The notes under the pieces were generated by a model. That model saw only the letters and a list, made by a program, of their open reading frames with translations. It made no database searches and was not told the DNA's origin. A stretch of 64,000 nucleotides of DNA from Stutzerimonas stutzeri (lineage in GTDB: Bacteria > Pseudomonadota > Gammaproteobacteria > Pseudomonadales > Pseudomonadaceae). The DNA is taken from the NCBI RefSeq assembly GCF_015291885.1, contig NZ_CP036186.1, positions 3,685,001 to 3,749,000 on the forward strand, written 5' to 3'. The position numbers and the translations under genes are program-made. This document shows positions 1 through 9,047 of the stretch, piece after piece (position 1 is the stretch's first letter; every line of letters starts with the position of its first letter).

Positions 1-1070
1 TCGTTTACCTCATTGCCGGCCTTGTGCTACTCGTCGCTGGTGCGGAGGTGCTGGTGCGCGGCGCGGGCAAGCTAGCGGCCCAGTTTGGTATCTCGCCTCT
101 GGTCATCGGCCTTACCGTAGTCGCCTTCGGTACCAGCGCGCCGGAAACAGCGGTCAGCGTACAGGCCTCGCTTAATGGCAGCGGCGACATCGCAATTGGC
201 AACGTGCTGGGTAGCAACATCGCCAACGTGCTGCTGATTCTCGGCATCACGGCGCTGGTTGCACCCCTGGTGGTGTCGCGTCAGCTGATCCGCCTGGACG
301 TGCCGATCATGATCGGCGCCAGCCTGGTCACCTTTGCGCTGGCCTGGGACGGCGAGCTAAGCCGCTTCGATGGCGCATTGCTGTTCACGGCTGTAGTGGT
401 CTACACGCTGTTTCTGATCATCAGCAGCCGCCGTGAGAAAGCGGCCGATGCTGACGACGAATTCGCCAAGGAGTTCGGCCTGAACGAGCCCGCCAAGCCG
501 TATGCAGGGCTGATCAATGCCGGGCTAGTGCTAGGCGGCCTCGTGCTGCTGGTGGTGGGCTCCAACTTCCTTGTCGAGGGCGCTGTATCATTGGCCCGCG
601 CGCTCGGCCTGTCGGAGCTGGTCATTGGTCTGACCGTTATCGCTATCGGCACATCACTGCCGGAATTGGCCACCTCGATCATGGCGGCGTTTCGTGGCGA
701 GCGCGACATCGCCGTGGGCAATATCGTCGGCAGCAACATTTTCAACCTGCTCTGCGTACTTGGCCTGGCTTCGCTCGTATCACCGCAGGCTATCGCCATA
801 TCGCCCAATGCACTGGCATTCGACTTCCCAGTGATGATTGCAGTGGCGTTTGCCTGCCTGCCGATCTTCTTCGCCGGCTACAGCATCAATCGTTGGGAAG
901 GCGCACTGTTCGTGGCCTATTACGTGGCGTATACGCTTTACCTCGTGCTCGCCAGCACCGGTCGACCATTCGCCGAAACCTTCGGCGACGCGATGCTGGG
1001 CTACGCGCTGCCGCTTACCGCAATCACGCTGTTGGTCATTACCGGTAGCGCCTGGAAAACTCAGCGCTAA
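1..1070 (+). CDS. Calcium/sodium antiporter, CaCA family (YrbG-like), 5' end outside window
   Basis: Inner-membrane cation exchanger. The open frame runs from the first bases of the window (codons from position 3), so the start codon lies upstream; the GTG at 24 is internal because the preceding residues already read as the first membrane helix. Two alpha-repeats typical of the CaCA family are visible: one with GTSAPE followed by GNVLGSNIANVL, the second with GTSLPE followed by GNIVGSNIFNLL. A charged cytoplasmic loop (REKAADADDEF) separates the two halves. About ten hydrophobic segments are seen. Family assignment is firm; ion specificity is inferred. Confidence 0.93.
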   Translation, partial: VYLIAGLVLLVAGAEVLVRGAGKLAAQFGISPLVIGLTVVAFGTSAPETAVSVQASLNGSGDIAIGNVLGSNIANVLLILGITALVAPLVVSRQLIRLDVPIMIGASLVTFALAWDGELSRFDGALLFTAVVVYTLFLIISSRREKAADADDEFAKEFGLNEPAKPYAGLINAGLVLGGLVLLVVGSNFLVEGAVSLARALGLSELVIGLTVIAIGTSLPELATSIMAAFRGERDIAVGNIVGSNIFNLLCVLGLASLVSPQAIAISPNALAFDFPVMIAVAFACLPIFFAGYSINRWEGALFVAYYVAYTLYLVLASTGRPFAETFGDAMLGYALPLTAITLLVITGSAWKTQR

Positions 1071-1109
1071 GTGACTCAGGGGCGGGCCTTACTGGCTCCC
1101 CCCTGCACT

Positions 1110-1535
1110 TCAGCCCTCGCACACCTGCGGGCGTGGCAACTCGAACACCTGGGCGGTCTCTTCTTCGTCACTCATACGATTGAGGGCGCCGTCGACCACT
1201 GCGCCATTTTCCATGCTTAGTTGGCGATAGCGGATATTGCCGCGCACGCGCGCATTGGAATGCAGCTCAAGAAGGTGTTCGACCACCAGATCCCCAACGA
1301 TGGTGCCGTCGATCAGCGCATCGTAGCTGCTCACGTTTCCTTCGATCTTACCTTCGGCGCTCAGCGCCAGCAGGCTATGCGTGCCTGGCTTGTGGCAAAC
1401 GTTGCCGCGCACTTCGCCGCTGACCTTGAGTCCTTCTTCGAAGGTGACATCCCCTACCAGTGACAAATTTCCGGAGATCAGGCTGGAAAATTGATCGATG
1501 GTGACGCGAGACACCGGCTTCTTCTTGTTGAACAT
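1110..1535 (-). CDS. Bactofilin (polymer-forming cytoskeletal protein)
   Basis: About 141 residues with the bactofilin (DUF583) core from about residue 20 to 120: short regular hydrophobic repeats such as GNLSLVGDV, GEVRGNV and GKIEGNVSS, which in this family form a right-handed beta-helix that polymerises without nucleotide. The Lys-rich N-terminus (FNKKKP) may touch the membrane. I start at the second ATG because a GGAG stands 6 nt before it. It is the last gene of a run with a coiled-coil protein and an M23 peptidase, a pairing common for bactofilins, which position cell-wall hydrolases. The exact cellular role here is inferred. Confidence 0.9.
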   Translation of the reverse strand: MFNKKKPVSRVTIDQFSSLISGNLSLVGDVTFEEGLKVSGEVRGNVCHKPGTHSLLALSAEGKIEGNVSSYDALIDGTIVGDLVVEHLLELHSNARVRGNIRYRQLSMENGAVVDGALNRMSDEEETAQVFELPRPQVCEG

Positions 1536-1552
1536 CATCTACTCCAAAACGG

Positions 1553-1909
1553 TTAACGGGCTTTCTTCTGTTGGCGGAAGAATGCCAAATCGGTCTGCAG
1601 GCGCTCGACTTGCGCTGAAAGGGTGGCGATACGCCTGAGCAACTGTTCTTCAGTGGCCTGAGTCTCCTGGCGCTGCAAGCGGCTCTGCTCCAGCTCTGCC
1701 TTGAGTGCAAGAGTCTCGCGACTCAATGCCTCGGTACGCTGCGCATAGTTGCTGTGCTCGTGGCTGCGCAAATAAAGCAAAGCGCCGATGACGCAGAGCA
1801 GTCCAGCAATGATCCAGTGCCCGGTGCGCGCACGGCGGCCAGCCTGCGGCCGGTGTACAGCGCGTACCAGTTCTCGGGTGGAGGGGCGTTTAGTCCTCAG
1901 CCAGGTCAT
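1553..1909 (-). CDS. Single-pass membrane coiled-coil protein (DUF6776-like)
   Basis: About 118 residues: a basic N-terminus, one membrane helix (WIIAGLLCVIGALLYL, near residues 32-47) and then a continuous heptad-rich helix rich in Glu, Gln, Arg and Leu to the C-terminus. The start ATG at 1909 lies inside the 3' end of the upstream M23 peptidase gene (about 20 bp overlap), so the two are translationally coupled; an in-frame ATG further upstream would overlap more. The bactofilin gene follows 17 bp downstream. Function unknown; position suggests a membrane anchor or spacer working with the peptidase and the bactofilin. Confidence 0.72.
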   Translation of the reverse strand: MTWLRTKRPSTRELVRAVHRPQAGRRARTGHWIIAGLLCVIGALLYLRSHEHSNYAQRTEALSRETLALKAELEQSRLQRQETQATEEQLLRRIATLSAQVERLQTDLAFFRQQKKAR

Positions 1910-2873
1910 CGCCGACGCGCTCCAGATCACCCAGGGCGAGGAATCGCTGCGGGTCGACGAAACGCCCCTTGTGCAGCACTTCGAAATGCAGATGTGGCCC
2001 GGTGGACCGCCCCGTAGAGCCTACAGCACCGATCCGCTGCGCCGGCGTAATCACGTCGCCCTGACGCACATCCAGCCGCGACAGGTGTGCGTAGCGGGTA
2101 ACCAGCCGATTGCCATGGTCGATTTCCACCAGATTGCCGTAGGCGCCGCGGTAGCCAGCAAAGCGCACCCGCCCTCCCGCTGCAGCAACCACTTCCGAGC
2201 CGCTCTTCAGCGCGAAATCGACCCCCGAATGGAACGCCAGCTGCTTACGAAACGGATCAATGCGGTTGCCGAATGCCGACCCCAGGCGGGCTTCACCCAC
2301 CGGTCGCCGGGACGGAATCGCCATGAGCGCGGCATTACGCTCGGCGACTCGCCGCATCAAGTCATCAAGCATCACGCGCATGCAGCGCGCCGACGTCTCG
2401 CTATGCTTCACGTCAGCGAGGGTCGCACGCTCGGTATTTGCCAATAGCTGCCCTGAGCACCCTCTAGGCGGCAACAGCGCGCCGCCCTGCCCTGCGCCAG
2501 TGCGCGCAGCACGATCTGGTGCCAAAACTGGCAGCAACGCCGGGTCCAGCGCAGTTAGCTGCCCATGCAGCACACGCTGGTCATCCATCATCTGCTGCAG
2601 AGCGAGCAGGTCGGATTCAAGGGATTTCAAGCGGCCTACCACCTCACCAACGCGGGCGATGGCGAACCGACCTTCATCCTCAAATGCCGTTGGGTCCTCG
2701 AAGGTAACCGTGGGCTGTGCACGCAGATCGCTACCGATCCACACGCCACCAGCGAAACTTCCCAAACTGAGTGCTAGCACCAGAGCCAAACCCGGCGCCG
2801 CAAGCCGCCGCAGGCTAACGACACGGATGTCGTCGCGCGTCAGTGATCGGCTTGAAGGAGTGAAAAATGCCAT
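1890..2873 (-). CDS. M23 family metallopeptidase, membrane-anchored
   Basis: 327-residue peptidoglycan endopeptidase-like protein. One membrane helix at about residues 26-46, a helical linker (about 75-185) and a C-terminal LytM/M23 domain (about 195-312). Zinc ligands are complete: H215 and D219 in HSGVD, H263 in YAHLS, H294 and H296 in HLHFEV, so it should be catalytically competent rather than an EnvC-type activator. First gene of the M23 - coiled coil - bactofilin run on the minus strand. In this context it probably trims the wall at a site marked by the bactofilin; that is inference. Confidence 0.93.
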   Translation of the reverse strand: MAFFTPSSRSLTRDDIRVVSLRRLAAPGLALVLALSLGSFAGGVWIGSDLRAQPTVTFEDPTAFEDEGRFAIARVGEVVGRLKSLESDLLALQQMMDDQRVLHGQLTALDPALLPVLAPDRAARTGAGQGGALLPPRGCSGQLLANTERATLADVKHSETSARCMRVMLDDLMRRVAERNAALMAIPSRRPVGEARLGSAFGNRIDPFRKQLAFHSGVDFALKSGSEVVAAAGGRVRFAGYRGAYGNLVEIDHGNRLVTRYAHLSRLDVRQGDVITPAQRIGAVGSTGRSTGPHLHFEVLHKGRFVDPQRFLALGDLERVGDDLAED

Positions 2874-3069
2874 GAGTTATTCCCTAGAACACAAAGCGGC
2901 TGCCCCACCAGGCAAGCCGTTGAACGTCCAGGGCAATGTGACCGAAACGGGCTTTTTTTTCTGAGGCCTGATGACCGATTACGACCATCGCGCCGCAATT
3001 CTTAAGCTGTAAAGCCGATATCGGTCACATTGGCGACGAACGGCAAGGAATCATTACCAACGTCGTCGG

Positions 3070-4011
3070 TTAGATCCAACCCAACCAGCCCAATAGAAAC
3101 AGCCCGGCGTTGATGCTCAATGCTGCCATTAGCGTGGTTATGACGATAATCGTGGCGGCGAGCTGATGATTGGAATTGACCGCACGCGCCATGACAAAGC
3201 TGGCAGCGGCTGTAGGACTGGCAAAGTAGAGGAACAGAATGCCCAACTCAGCGTCCCGAAAGCCACAGGCCCAGGCCCCCAGTGTCGCGAGGGCGGGCAA
3301 CCAGACCATTTTCATCAGGCTCGAACTTAGCGCACTGCCGCTACTTTTGCGCAACGCATCCAGTGACAGCGTGGCGCCGATGCAGATGAGCGCCAGCGGC
3401 AAAGTCATCTGGGCAAAATACTGCCCCGAGGTCATCAGCCAGCCCGGCAAGACAACTTGCCAATAGGCGAACGGCACTGCCGCCACCACACCGATGATCA
3501 ACGGATTACGCAGAATACTGAGCAGAATATCCTTCGGTCCGACCTGACCGTCAGGGCTGTAGATGGCGAGGACCATTGCCGAGAGGCTGTTGTAAACCAG
3601 AATCACCACACCAGCGAGCACGCCACCGACCGATAGTCCGTAGTCGCCGTAGAGGCTGGTGGCCAGCGCCAGACCGACGATCCCGTTGTTACCTCGAAAC
3701 GCACCCTGGACATACACCCCGCGGTCGGATGTCGGGCAGCGCCATAGAGCCCAGAGCCAGGCCACGATGAAGGTCGCTATCGTGGCAAGAACGAAATAGA
3801 GCAGCAGCGCAGGTTGCAGGGCCGTAGTCAGGTCGGCCTTGATGATCGAGATGAACAGCAGCGTGGGCATGGTGCCCTTGAACACCAGCGATGAGGCGGT
3901 GTGGACGAACGCCGAGTCGATCCAGCGCAGGCGCATGAGCGCGACGCCGAGAAACAGCATGGCAAACACCGGAGCAGTGACGCTCAGGGTTTGGAGTACA
4001 AGGGGAAGCAT
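3070..4011 (-). CDS. AEC (auxin efflux carrier) family transporter
   Basis: About 313 residues with eight to ten hydrophobic helices, from TLSVTAPVFAMLFLGVAL at the N-terminus to INAGLFLLGWLGW at the C-terminus. The mid-protein RGNNGIVGLAL and C-terminal FASPTAAASFVMA motifs are typical of the AEC/MdcF family of carriers for small organic acids. I start at the ATG at 4011; a TTG 15 bp upstream is also in frame and neither has a strong ribosome site. It stands alone between the M23 gene and roxR on the same strand. Substrate unknown. Confidence 0.88.
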   Translation of the reverse strand: MLPLVLQTLSVTAPVFAMLFLGVALMRLRWIDSAFVHTASSLVFKGTMPTLLFISIIKADLTTALQPALLLYFVLATIATFIVAWLWALWRCPTSDRGVYVQGAFRGNNGIVGLALATSLYGDYGLSVGGVLAGVVILVYNSLSAMVLAIYSPDGQVGPKDILLSILRNPLIIGVVAAVPFAYWQVVLPGWLMTSGQYFAQMTLPLALICIGATLSLDALRKSSGSALSSSLMKMVWLPALATLGAWACGFRDAELGILFLYFASPTAAASFVMARAVNSNHQLAATIIVITTLMAALSINAGLFLLGWLGWI

Positions 4012-4119
4012 GAAGAACGCCTGCAACTACGGGAGAGGCAAGCATAAAGCATGAGCTGCGCGAGGGCTCAACCGCCGTGCCATTACGGCGCCTGCCCCCC
4101 GCGCAGCCGGATCGCAGCC

Positions 4120-4680
4120 TTAACGTCTGACCGGGCGCTTCTGCAACTTGCGCTGCAATGTGCGCCGATGCATGCCCAGCGCGCGCGCGGTGGCAGAAAT
4201 GTTGCCATCGTGCTCACTTAGCACTCGCTGGATATGCTCCCATTGCAAGCGATCGACAGACATCGGATTTTCCGGCACCAGACTATCGAGATCGGCATGC
4301 TGCGACAGCAAGGCCGCCAGCACGTCGTCGGCATCGGCAGGCTTGCACAGGTAATTGCAGGCGCCACGCTTGATCGCCTCCACCGCCGTGGCGATGCTGG
4401 AGTAGCCAGTCAGGATCAGCACACGCATCTCCGGATCCAGCTCGAGCAGCTTGGGTAGCAGCACCAAGCCCGAATCGCCCTCCATTTTCAGATCAAGCAC
4501 TGCGTAGTCGGGGATATCCTGCTTGGCCAGGGCAAGGCCCTCCTCGGCCGAACCGGCGATACTGACCTGCAGGCCACGACGGCTCATGGCACGAGCCATC
4601 ACCCGAGTGAACGTCGAATCGTCATCCACCAACAGCAGGTGAGGTTGTTCTTCACCCTCTTGCTGCAACTCGTCGGTCAT
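4120..4680 (-). CDS. roxR: RoxR/RegA-type response regulator
   Basis: 186 residues. Receiver domain at about 12-128 with acidic pocket D19-D20, phospho-acceptor D63 (in VLDLKM) and conserved K in CKPAD; then a short linker and a Fis-type helix-turn-helix at the very C-terminus (GNISATARALGMHRRTLQRK). This compact receiver-plus-Fis-HTH layout without an AAA domain is that of RegA/PrrA/ActR/RoxR, which control terminal oxidases and other redox genes. The ATG at 4680 is chosen over an upstream in-frame start because it matches the family N-terminus. It follows roxS by about 33 bp, so the two form one unit. Confidence 0.93.
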   Translation of the reverse strand: MTDELQQEGEEQPHLLLVDDDSTFTRVMARAMSRRGLQVSIAGSAEEGLALAKQDIPDYAVLDLKMEGDSGLVLLPKLLELDPEMRVLILTGYSSIATAVEAIKRGACNYLCKPADADDVLAALLSQHADLDSLVPENPMSVDRLQWEHIQRVLSEHDGNISATARALGMHRRTLQRKLQKRPVRR

Positions 4681-4713
4681 CTGTGCATTTCCTCGCATTG
4701 TTCACGAACGGGA

Positions 4714-5967
4714 TCAGGGGCGCACCGAACCATGCGGTAGGCGCAGTTCGGTCAGTGTGCCACCTTCTTCGTGATTGTAGAGCTTCACTGTGCCGCCGGC
4801 GCGGGTGACGCTGGCCTGACTGAGAAACAGACCAAGGCCAAAGCCCTTGCCTTTAGTGGTAATGAAGGGCCTGCCAATTTGCTCGGCAATGGCTAGCGGC
4901 ACCCCAGCCCCATGATCGCGTATGGTCAGCTTCACCCACTGCGCGTCCCAGTCCAGACGTATTTCCAGGTCCTCGGGGCTGGCATCGGTGGCGTTGTTCA
5001 GCAGGTTGAGCAACGACTGGCTGAGGTCAGCTGGCGGCATCAGACGCGGCGGACTGCCTAAGCCCATGCAGTGGAAACGATAGGTCGCTTCAGGGCGCAT
5101 CAGGTGCCAGCGCTGCAGGACCGAGTCGACCCACTCGCGAGCGGTCTGCTCCACGACTGCCTGACGCCGATCAGCCTCGGCAGCCCGAACCAGCTGTCGC
5201 AGGCTCTCTTTGCAGAGCTGAACCTGCGACTGCAGCAGCCCGAGATCCTCGCTCAGCTGTGGATCGTTGTATTCCTGGCGCAACTCCTTGAGCAGCACAC
5301 TCATGGTCGCCAACGGCGTACCCAGCTCATGGGCAGCGCCGGCGGCTTGTGTAGCCACGGCGAGCAGCTGTTGATCGCGCATGCTCTCCTCGCGGCGCTG
5401 GGCTTGCTGTTGTTCCTGGCGGCGCAACTGTTCAGCCATGCGCGCGACGAAGAACGTAATCAGTGCCGCGGCCAACGCGAAACTCAGCCACATGCCGTAA
5501 ACCTGTAGCGTCGCGCGCTCGAAGGGTGGCAGGGTCAGCGGGTCGTACCACACCAGCATCAATGTGTAGCCCAACAGCGCAAGACCGGAGAGAACGATGG
5601 AGTACAGCCACGGCAGGGTTGCCGCGGCGATGGTCAGTGGCACGAGGTAATAGGAGACGAAAGGATTGGTCGAGCCACCGGAGTAATACAGCAGCGCGCT
5701 ATGGACCATCAGATCGCAGCCCAGATGCACCGCATACTCGAGCTCGGTGACCGGCCAGGGGCCACGCAACCGCAACGCCGTACCCAGACAAAGCACGGCC
5801 GAGACAGCGAGCGTAATGCCCAACGCGAGCCACGGCAGCGTCAGCAACTGGGTCGCATAAGCCACGCCCACGGCGCCGGACTGCGCAGCCAGCACCACAA
5901 TGCGGATGAGTGTCAGTAACCGAAGGTTCTGCCGGCTGGCGGACAGCAGCGGGACGGATGCGTACAT
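4714..5967 (-). CDS. roxS: RoxS/RegB-type redox-sensing histidine kinase
   Basis: 417 residues. Six membrane helices fill residues 1-175, including the GGSTNPF quinone-site motif (97-103) that marks the RegB family. The dimerisation domain has the H-box AAHELGTP with H213; C252 lies 39 residues after it, matching the spacing of the redox-active cysteine in RegB (H225/C265). ATP-binding N and G boxes follow (LLNLLNNATDAS, DHGAGVP, GKGFGLGLFLS). Start at 5967 is preceded by GGAG. Known family role: autophosphorylates under reduced quinone conditions and passes the phosphate to RoxR. Confidence 0.93.
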   Translation of the reverse strand: MYASVPLLSASRQNLRLLTLIRIVVLAAQSGAVGVAYATQLLTLPWLALGITLAVSAVLCLGTALRLRGPWPVTELEYAVHLGCDLMVHSALLYYSGGSTNPFVSYYLVPLTIAAATLPWLYSIVLSGLALLGYTLMLVWYDPLTLPPFERATLQVYGMWLSFALAAALITFFVARMAEQLRRQEQQQAQRREESMRDQQLLAVATQAAGAAHELGTPLATMSVLLKELRQEYNDPQLSEDLGLLQSQVQLCKESLRQLVRAAEADRRQAVVEQTAREWVDSVLQRWHLMRPEATYRFHCMGLGSPPRLMPPADLSQSLLNLLNNATDASPEDLEIRLDWDAQWVKLTIRDHGAGVPLAIAEQIGRPFITTKGKGFGLGLFLSQASVTRAGGTVKLYNHEEGGTLTELRLPHGSVRP

Positions 5968-6120
5968 GGAGTCTCCAACAATTCGGCGGAGTATAACCAA
6001 GCCGTTCGCAAGCCAGCCCAAAATGCGGCAACTCGACGCACGGACTGCTGCACACATTCGCTGGCGGAGTTAGAGTCTTGAGCTACCGCACCGCACCGGT
6101 GCCCATGCCAAGGACCCGTT

Positions 6121-6825
6121 ATGCACCCATGCCTCCTCCGCCGCGCAGCCTTCGTCGCCGTGCTCGCGAGCGTCACCAGCCTGCCCGCCCTGGCCGAAGA
6201 GGCCCGCTACAACCAGGTCGCCCTGCGCGCCGAAGTCAGCAGCGAAGTGGCCCATGACCGCATGCACGTCACGCTCTACAGCGAGGCCCAGCACAGCGAC
6301 CCCGCCGAGCTCGCGGCGCAGACGACTCGCGCGTTGAACCAGGCGCTGCAGACCGCTCGCCAGAACAAGGACGTGATCGTCAGCCAGGGCAGCCGCAACA
6401 GCTATCCGGTCTACGACGACAAGGGTCAGCAGATCACCGGCTGGCGAGAGCGTGCCGAGCTGCGCCTGGAAAGCGGCGATTTCGCCAGTCTGTCGAAACT
6501 GACTGCCGAACTGATGAAGAGCCTGAAGATGGGCGGCATGTATTTCAGCGTCTCCGACCCGATCCGCAAGCAGAACGAGGATGCTCTGCTCAAGGATGCC
6601 GTAGCCGCGTTCCAGGCCCGCGCCCAGCTGGCGACCGAAGCCCTCGGCGGCAGCGGCTACAAGCTGGTGAGCCTCAACCTCAACGGCGGCGGCTTTCAGC
6701 CGGTCATGCGTAGCAGCGCGATGAAGATGGACCGTCTGGAAGCGGCGCCGATTCCGGAAATCGAGGCCGGCAGCCGGCAGGTATCGGTCAATGCCGATGG
6801 CGTGATCGAGGTACAGATGCCCTGA
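6121..6825 (+). CDS. SIMPL-domain (DUF541) periplasmic protein
   Basis: 234 residues. An N-terminal signal peptide (about residues 1-25, cut near ALAEEA) is followed by one SIMPL/DUF541 domain, recognised by the conserved pattern of alternating strands with VSQGSRNSYPVYDD and the terminal VNADGVIEVQ. Family members are periplasmic or outer-membrane associated and of unsettled function (BP26 and YggE are examples). Transcribed away from roxS, with 150 bp between the two starts. No partner gene downstream; a strong stem-loop follows. Confidence 0.88.
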   Translation: MHPCLLRRAAFVAVLASVTSLPALAEEARYNQVALRAEVSSEVAHDRMHVTLYSEAQHSDPAELAAQTTRALNQALQTARQNKDVIVSQGSRNSYPVYDDKGQQITGWRERAELRLESGDFASLSKLTAELMKSLKMGGMYFSVSDPIRKQNEDALLKDAVAAFQARAQLATEALGGSGYKLVSLNLNGGGFQPVMRSSAMKMDRLEAAPIPEIEAGSRQVSVNADGVIEVQMP

Positions 6826-6841
6826 AGATCCAACGTGCAAA

Positions 6842-6871
6842 GACCCGCCCCGCCAAAAGGCGGGGCGGGTC
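6842..6871. terminator. Stem-loop between converging SIMPL and piuA-type genes
   Basis: A perfect 13-bp GC-rich stem (6842-6854 with 6859-6871) closes on an AAAA loop. It stands 16 bp after the SIMPL stop and 45 bp after the receptor stop on the other strand, so it can serve both. The tract after it is not T-rich on the plus strand, so termination strength is uncertain. Confidence 0.65.
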
Positions 6872-6915
6872 GATCGTTCGACTGACGCGGCCGCTGCCGC
6901 GCTGGAGAGGCTTGC

Positions 6916-9018
6916 TCAGAACGTGAGGTTGGCGCTGACTCCGAAGGCCAGCGGCGAGCCCGGCATGATGTTGTTGTCGCTATGCGCCGAGGCGTAGTAC
7001 TCCTCGTCGAACAGGTTCTCCACGTTCAGCTGCAGGCGCAGGTCCGGGTTGACGGTGTAGTACACCGCCGCATCCACGCGGGTGAAGCTCGGCAGAGTCA
7101 CCGCATTGGAGCTGGTCGCGTAAGCGTAGCTCTGATAGACGGCGCCGAGGCCTACGCCCCACTGCTCGTTGAAGTCATAACGGTTCCACAGGGACAGCGA
7201 GTTACGCGGCACCTGGCCGAGCTTGTTGCCCTTCTGGTTGCCGCCAAGGATCTCGCTTTCCTGGTAGGCGTAGCCACCGGTGATCTGCCAGGCATCGGTC
7301 AGATTGCCGGAGATCCCCAGCTCGACGCCCTTGACGCGCTGATCGGCGAGGATCGACACGCCCGGCAGCGTCGGATGCGAAACGACCGCATCGGTTCGAT
7401 CCAGACGATAGAGCGCGGCAGTGGCTGCCATGCGCTCGGTGACGTCCCACTTGACGCCGATTTCCTTGTTGATGAACTTCTCCGGATCCAGCGCCCGGTT
7501 GCTCAGCGACAGGGAAGACAGCTGCTCACCGGCACGCGGGACATGTGCGATGGTGTAGCTGGTATAGAAGGACAGGTTGTCGAGCGGCTTGTAGATCAGG
7601 CCGGCGCGCGGCGAGAACAGGTCATCGGAGCTCGACAGCTCGGAATTGTTGTTCTTGTTGTCCAGGTCGATCTTGAAATTGTCGTAGCGCACGCCAACGA
7701 TCGCCTCCCACTGGGGGCTCAGCTCGATCTGGTCCTGCACATAGAGCGCGGCGGTTTTCGCGACACTGCGGTTGTTGGCGTCTGTGGTTCCGTTGTTGGC
7801 GAAGGAAATCGGCAGGCGGTAGATGGTGTCGTCGAGACCGACCGAACGATTGCTGCTGGCAAAGACACCCGACTGGCGATAGTTGTCGGTGACCTGGCGG
7901 CTGAACTCCATGCCGGTCAGGAAGGTATGGCCGATGCCGAAGGTATCGACGTTGAACACGTAGTCGGTCTGGTTGATCAGGTTCTTGCGATCGGTCGCCG
8001 AAGTGTAGGCGGCAATGCCGATTCGGTTGGTAGCGCTATCGTAAGCCCCAGGGAACACGTTGCCGTAGAACTTCTCGTATTCGGCATAGCGGGTCTGGTT
8101 GGTCAGGGTCGAACCATTGGCGAATTCATGGCGGATGCGGGCGGTCAGTGCGTCGACCTCTGCCGTCGAGTCGCTCAGCGCAGGGTTGCCGATGAACGTC
8201 GTCTCATTGAGCCTGAGCGGCTTGCCGTTGAACGAGGGCACGCCGCGATCGACGATGCGATCGTCTTCGAAGTGCTCATAGCCCACTTCGATGCTGGTGG
8301 CATCGCTCAGCCGGAAGGTGGCGGTCGGATTGATCGCCCAGCGCTCCAGCTCGCCGTAGTCACGGAAGCTGTTGGAGTCTTCGTACATCGCCGTCAGGCG
8401 CACCGCGACGTTCTCGTTCACGCCCTGGTTCAGGTCGGTGGTGATGCGACGCTTGTCCCACGAACCGTAGCTCAGGCCGATCTCGTTGCGATCCAGCCAG
8501 TTGGCCTGCTTGGTCACGCGGTTGATCAGGCCACCGGTGCCGCCACGACCGAAGATCATCCCGCTCGGCCCCTTGAGGATCTCGATGCGCTCGCTGTTGT
8601 AGAGATCGCGGTAGTACTGGGTGTCATCCCGCATGCCATCGACGAAGAAATCCGCGGTGGAAGTGTTGCCACGCAGGATCGGCGCATCGCGATGGCCTTC
8701 GCCCTGGGCCATCTGCACGCCCGGCACGTAGCGCACCACGTCGGCCATGCTCTGCATGTTCTGATCCTTGATCTGCTGGTCGGTCACCACGCTGATCGAC
8801 TGCGGGATGTTGCGCAGCGGGGTGTCGGTCTTGGTGGCGACCTTGGTCCGCTCGATCTTGTAGGAGTCGCGCTGCTCGACGACTTCCATGGAGTCCAGCG
8901 TGACGCTGCCGTCCGCCGCATGAACCAGTTGTGCCGAGGCAAGCAAGGGCAGGCCATACACGGCCATGCGGATCACGTTGGCCATCCGGGTTTTCTTGAA
9001 GCGTGGCTGCCGAGACAT
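6916..9018 (-). CDS. piuA: TonB-dependent catecholate siderophore receptor (PiuA/Fiu type)
   Basis: 700-residue outer-membrane ferric-siderophore receptor. Signal peptide to about residue 35 (cut after VHAA), TonB box region LDSMEVVE, plug domain with RNIPQSISVVTDQQI, the Fiu/PiuA-like signature DGMRDDTQYYRDLYN and ILKGPSGMIFGRGG, then a 22-strand barrel ending in the aromatic F of NLTF. In P. aeruginosa the PiuA gene lies a few genes from speC, and speC is the next chromosomal gene here, which supports the name; piuC is not seen. GGGGA precedes the ATG. Only 29 bp of native upstream DNA remain before an IS element, so the native promoter and a probable Fur box are displaced. Confidence 0.85.
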   Translation of the reverse strand: MSRQPRFKKTRMANVIRMAVYGLPLLASAQLVHAADGSVTLDSMEVVEQRDSYKIERTKVATKTDTPLRNIPQSISVVTDQQIKDQNMQSMADVVRYVPGVQMAQGEGHRDAPILRGNTSTADFFVDGMRDDTQYYRDLYNSERIEILKGPSGMIFGRGGTGGLINRVTKQANWLDRNEIGLSYGSWDKRRITTDLNQGVNENVAVRLTAMYEDSNSFRDYGELERWAINPTATFRLSDATSIEVGYEHFEDDRIVDRGVPSFNGKPLRLNETTFIGNPALSDSTAEVDALTARIRHEFANGSTLTNQTRYAEYEKFYGNVFPGAYDSATNRIGIAAYTSATDRKNLINQTDYVFNVDTFGIGHTFLTGMEFSRQVTDNYRQSGVFASSNRSVGLDDTIYRLPISFANNGTTDANNRSVAKTAALYVQDQIELSPQWEAIVGVRYDNFKIDLDNKNNNSELSSSDDLFSPRAGLIYKPLDNLSFYTSYTIAHVPRAGEQLSSLSLSNRALDPEKFINKEIGVKWDVTERMAATAALYRLDRTDAVVSHPTLPGVSILADQRVKGVELGISGNLTDAWQITGGYAYQESEILGGNQKGNKLGQVPRNSLSLWNRYDFNEQWGVGLGAVYQSYAYATSSNAVTLPSFTRVDAAVYYTVNPDLRLQLNVENLFDEEYYASAHSDNNIMPGSPLAFGVSANLTF

Positions 9019-9043
9019 CTAGGTTCCCCTGTGAAATTCATAT

Positions 9044-9047
9044 CTAA
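9044..9047. repeat. Left target-site duplication (CTAA) of the IS5-family element
   Basis: CTAA directly before the left end GGACAGTCTG. The same four bases follow the right end at 10240-10243. CTAA fits the YTAR target preference known for IS5. Confidence 0.9.

Noticed and set aside
2940..3072. Short open stretch ending in GIITNVVG before position 3072 on the plus strand
   Set aside because: No start codon in frame before upstream stops, and no recognisable protein; likely chance.
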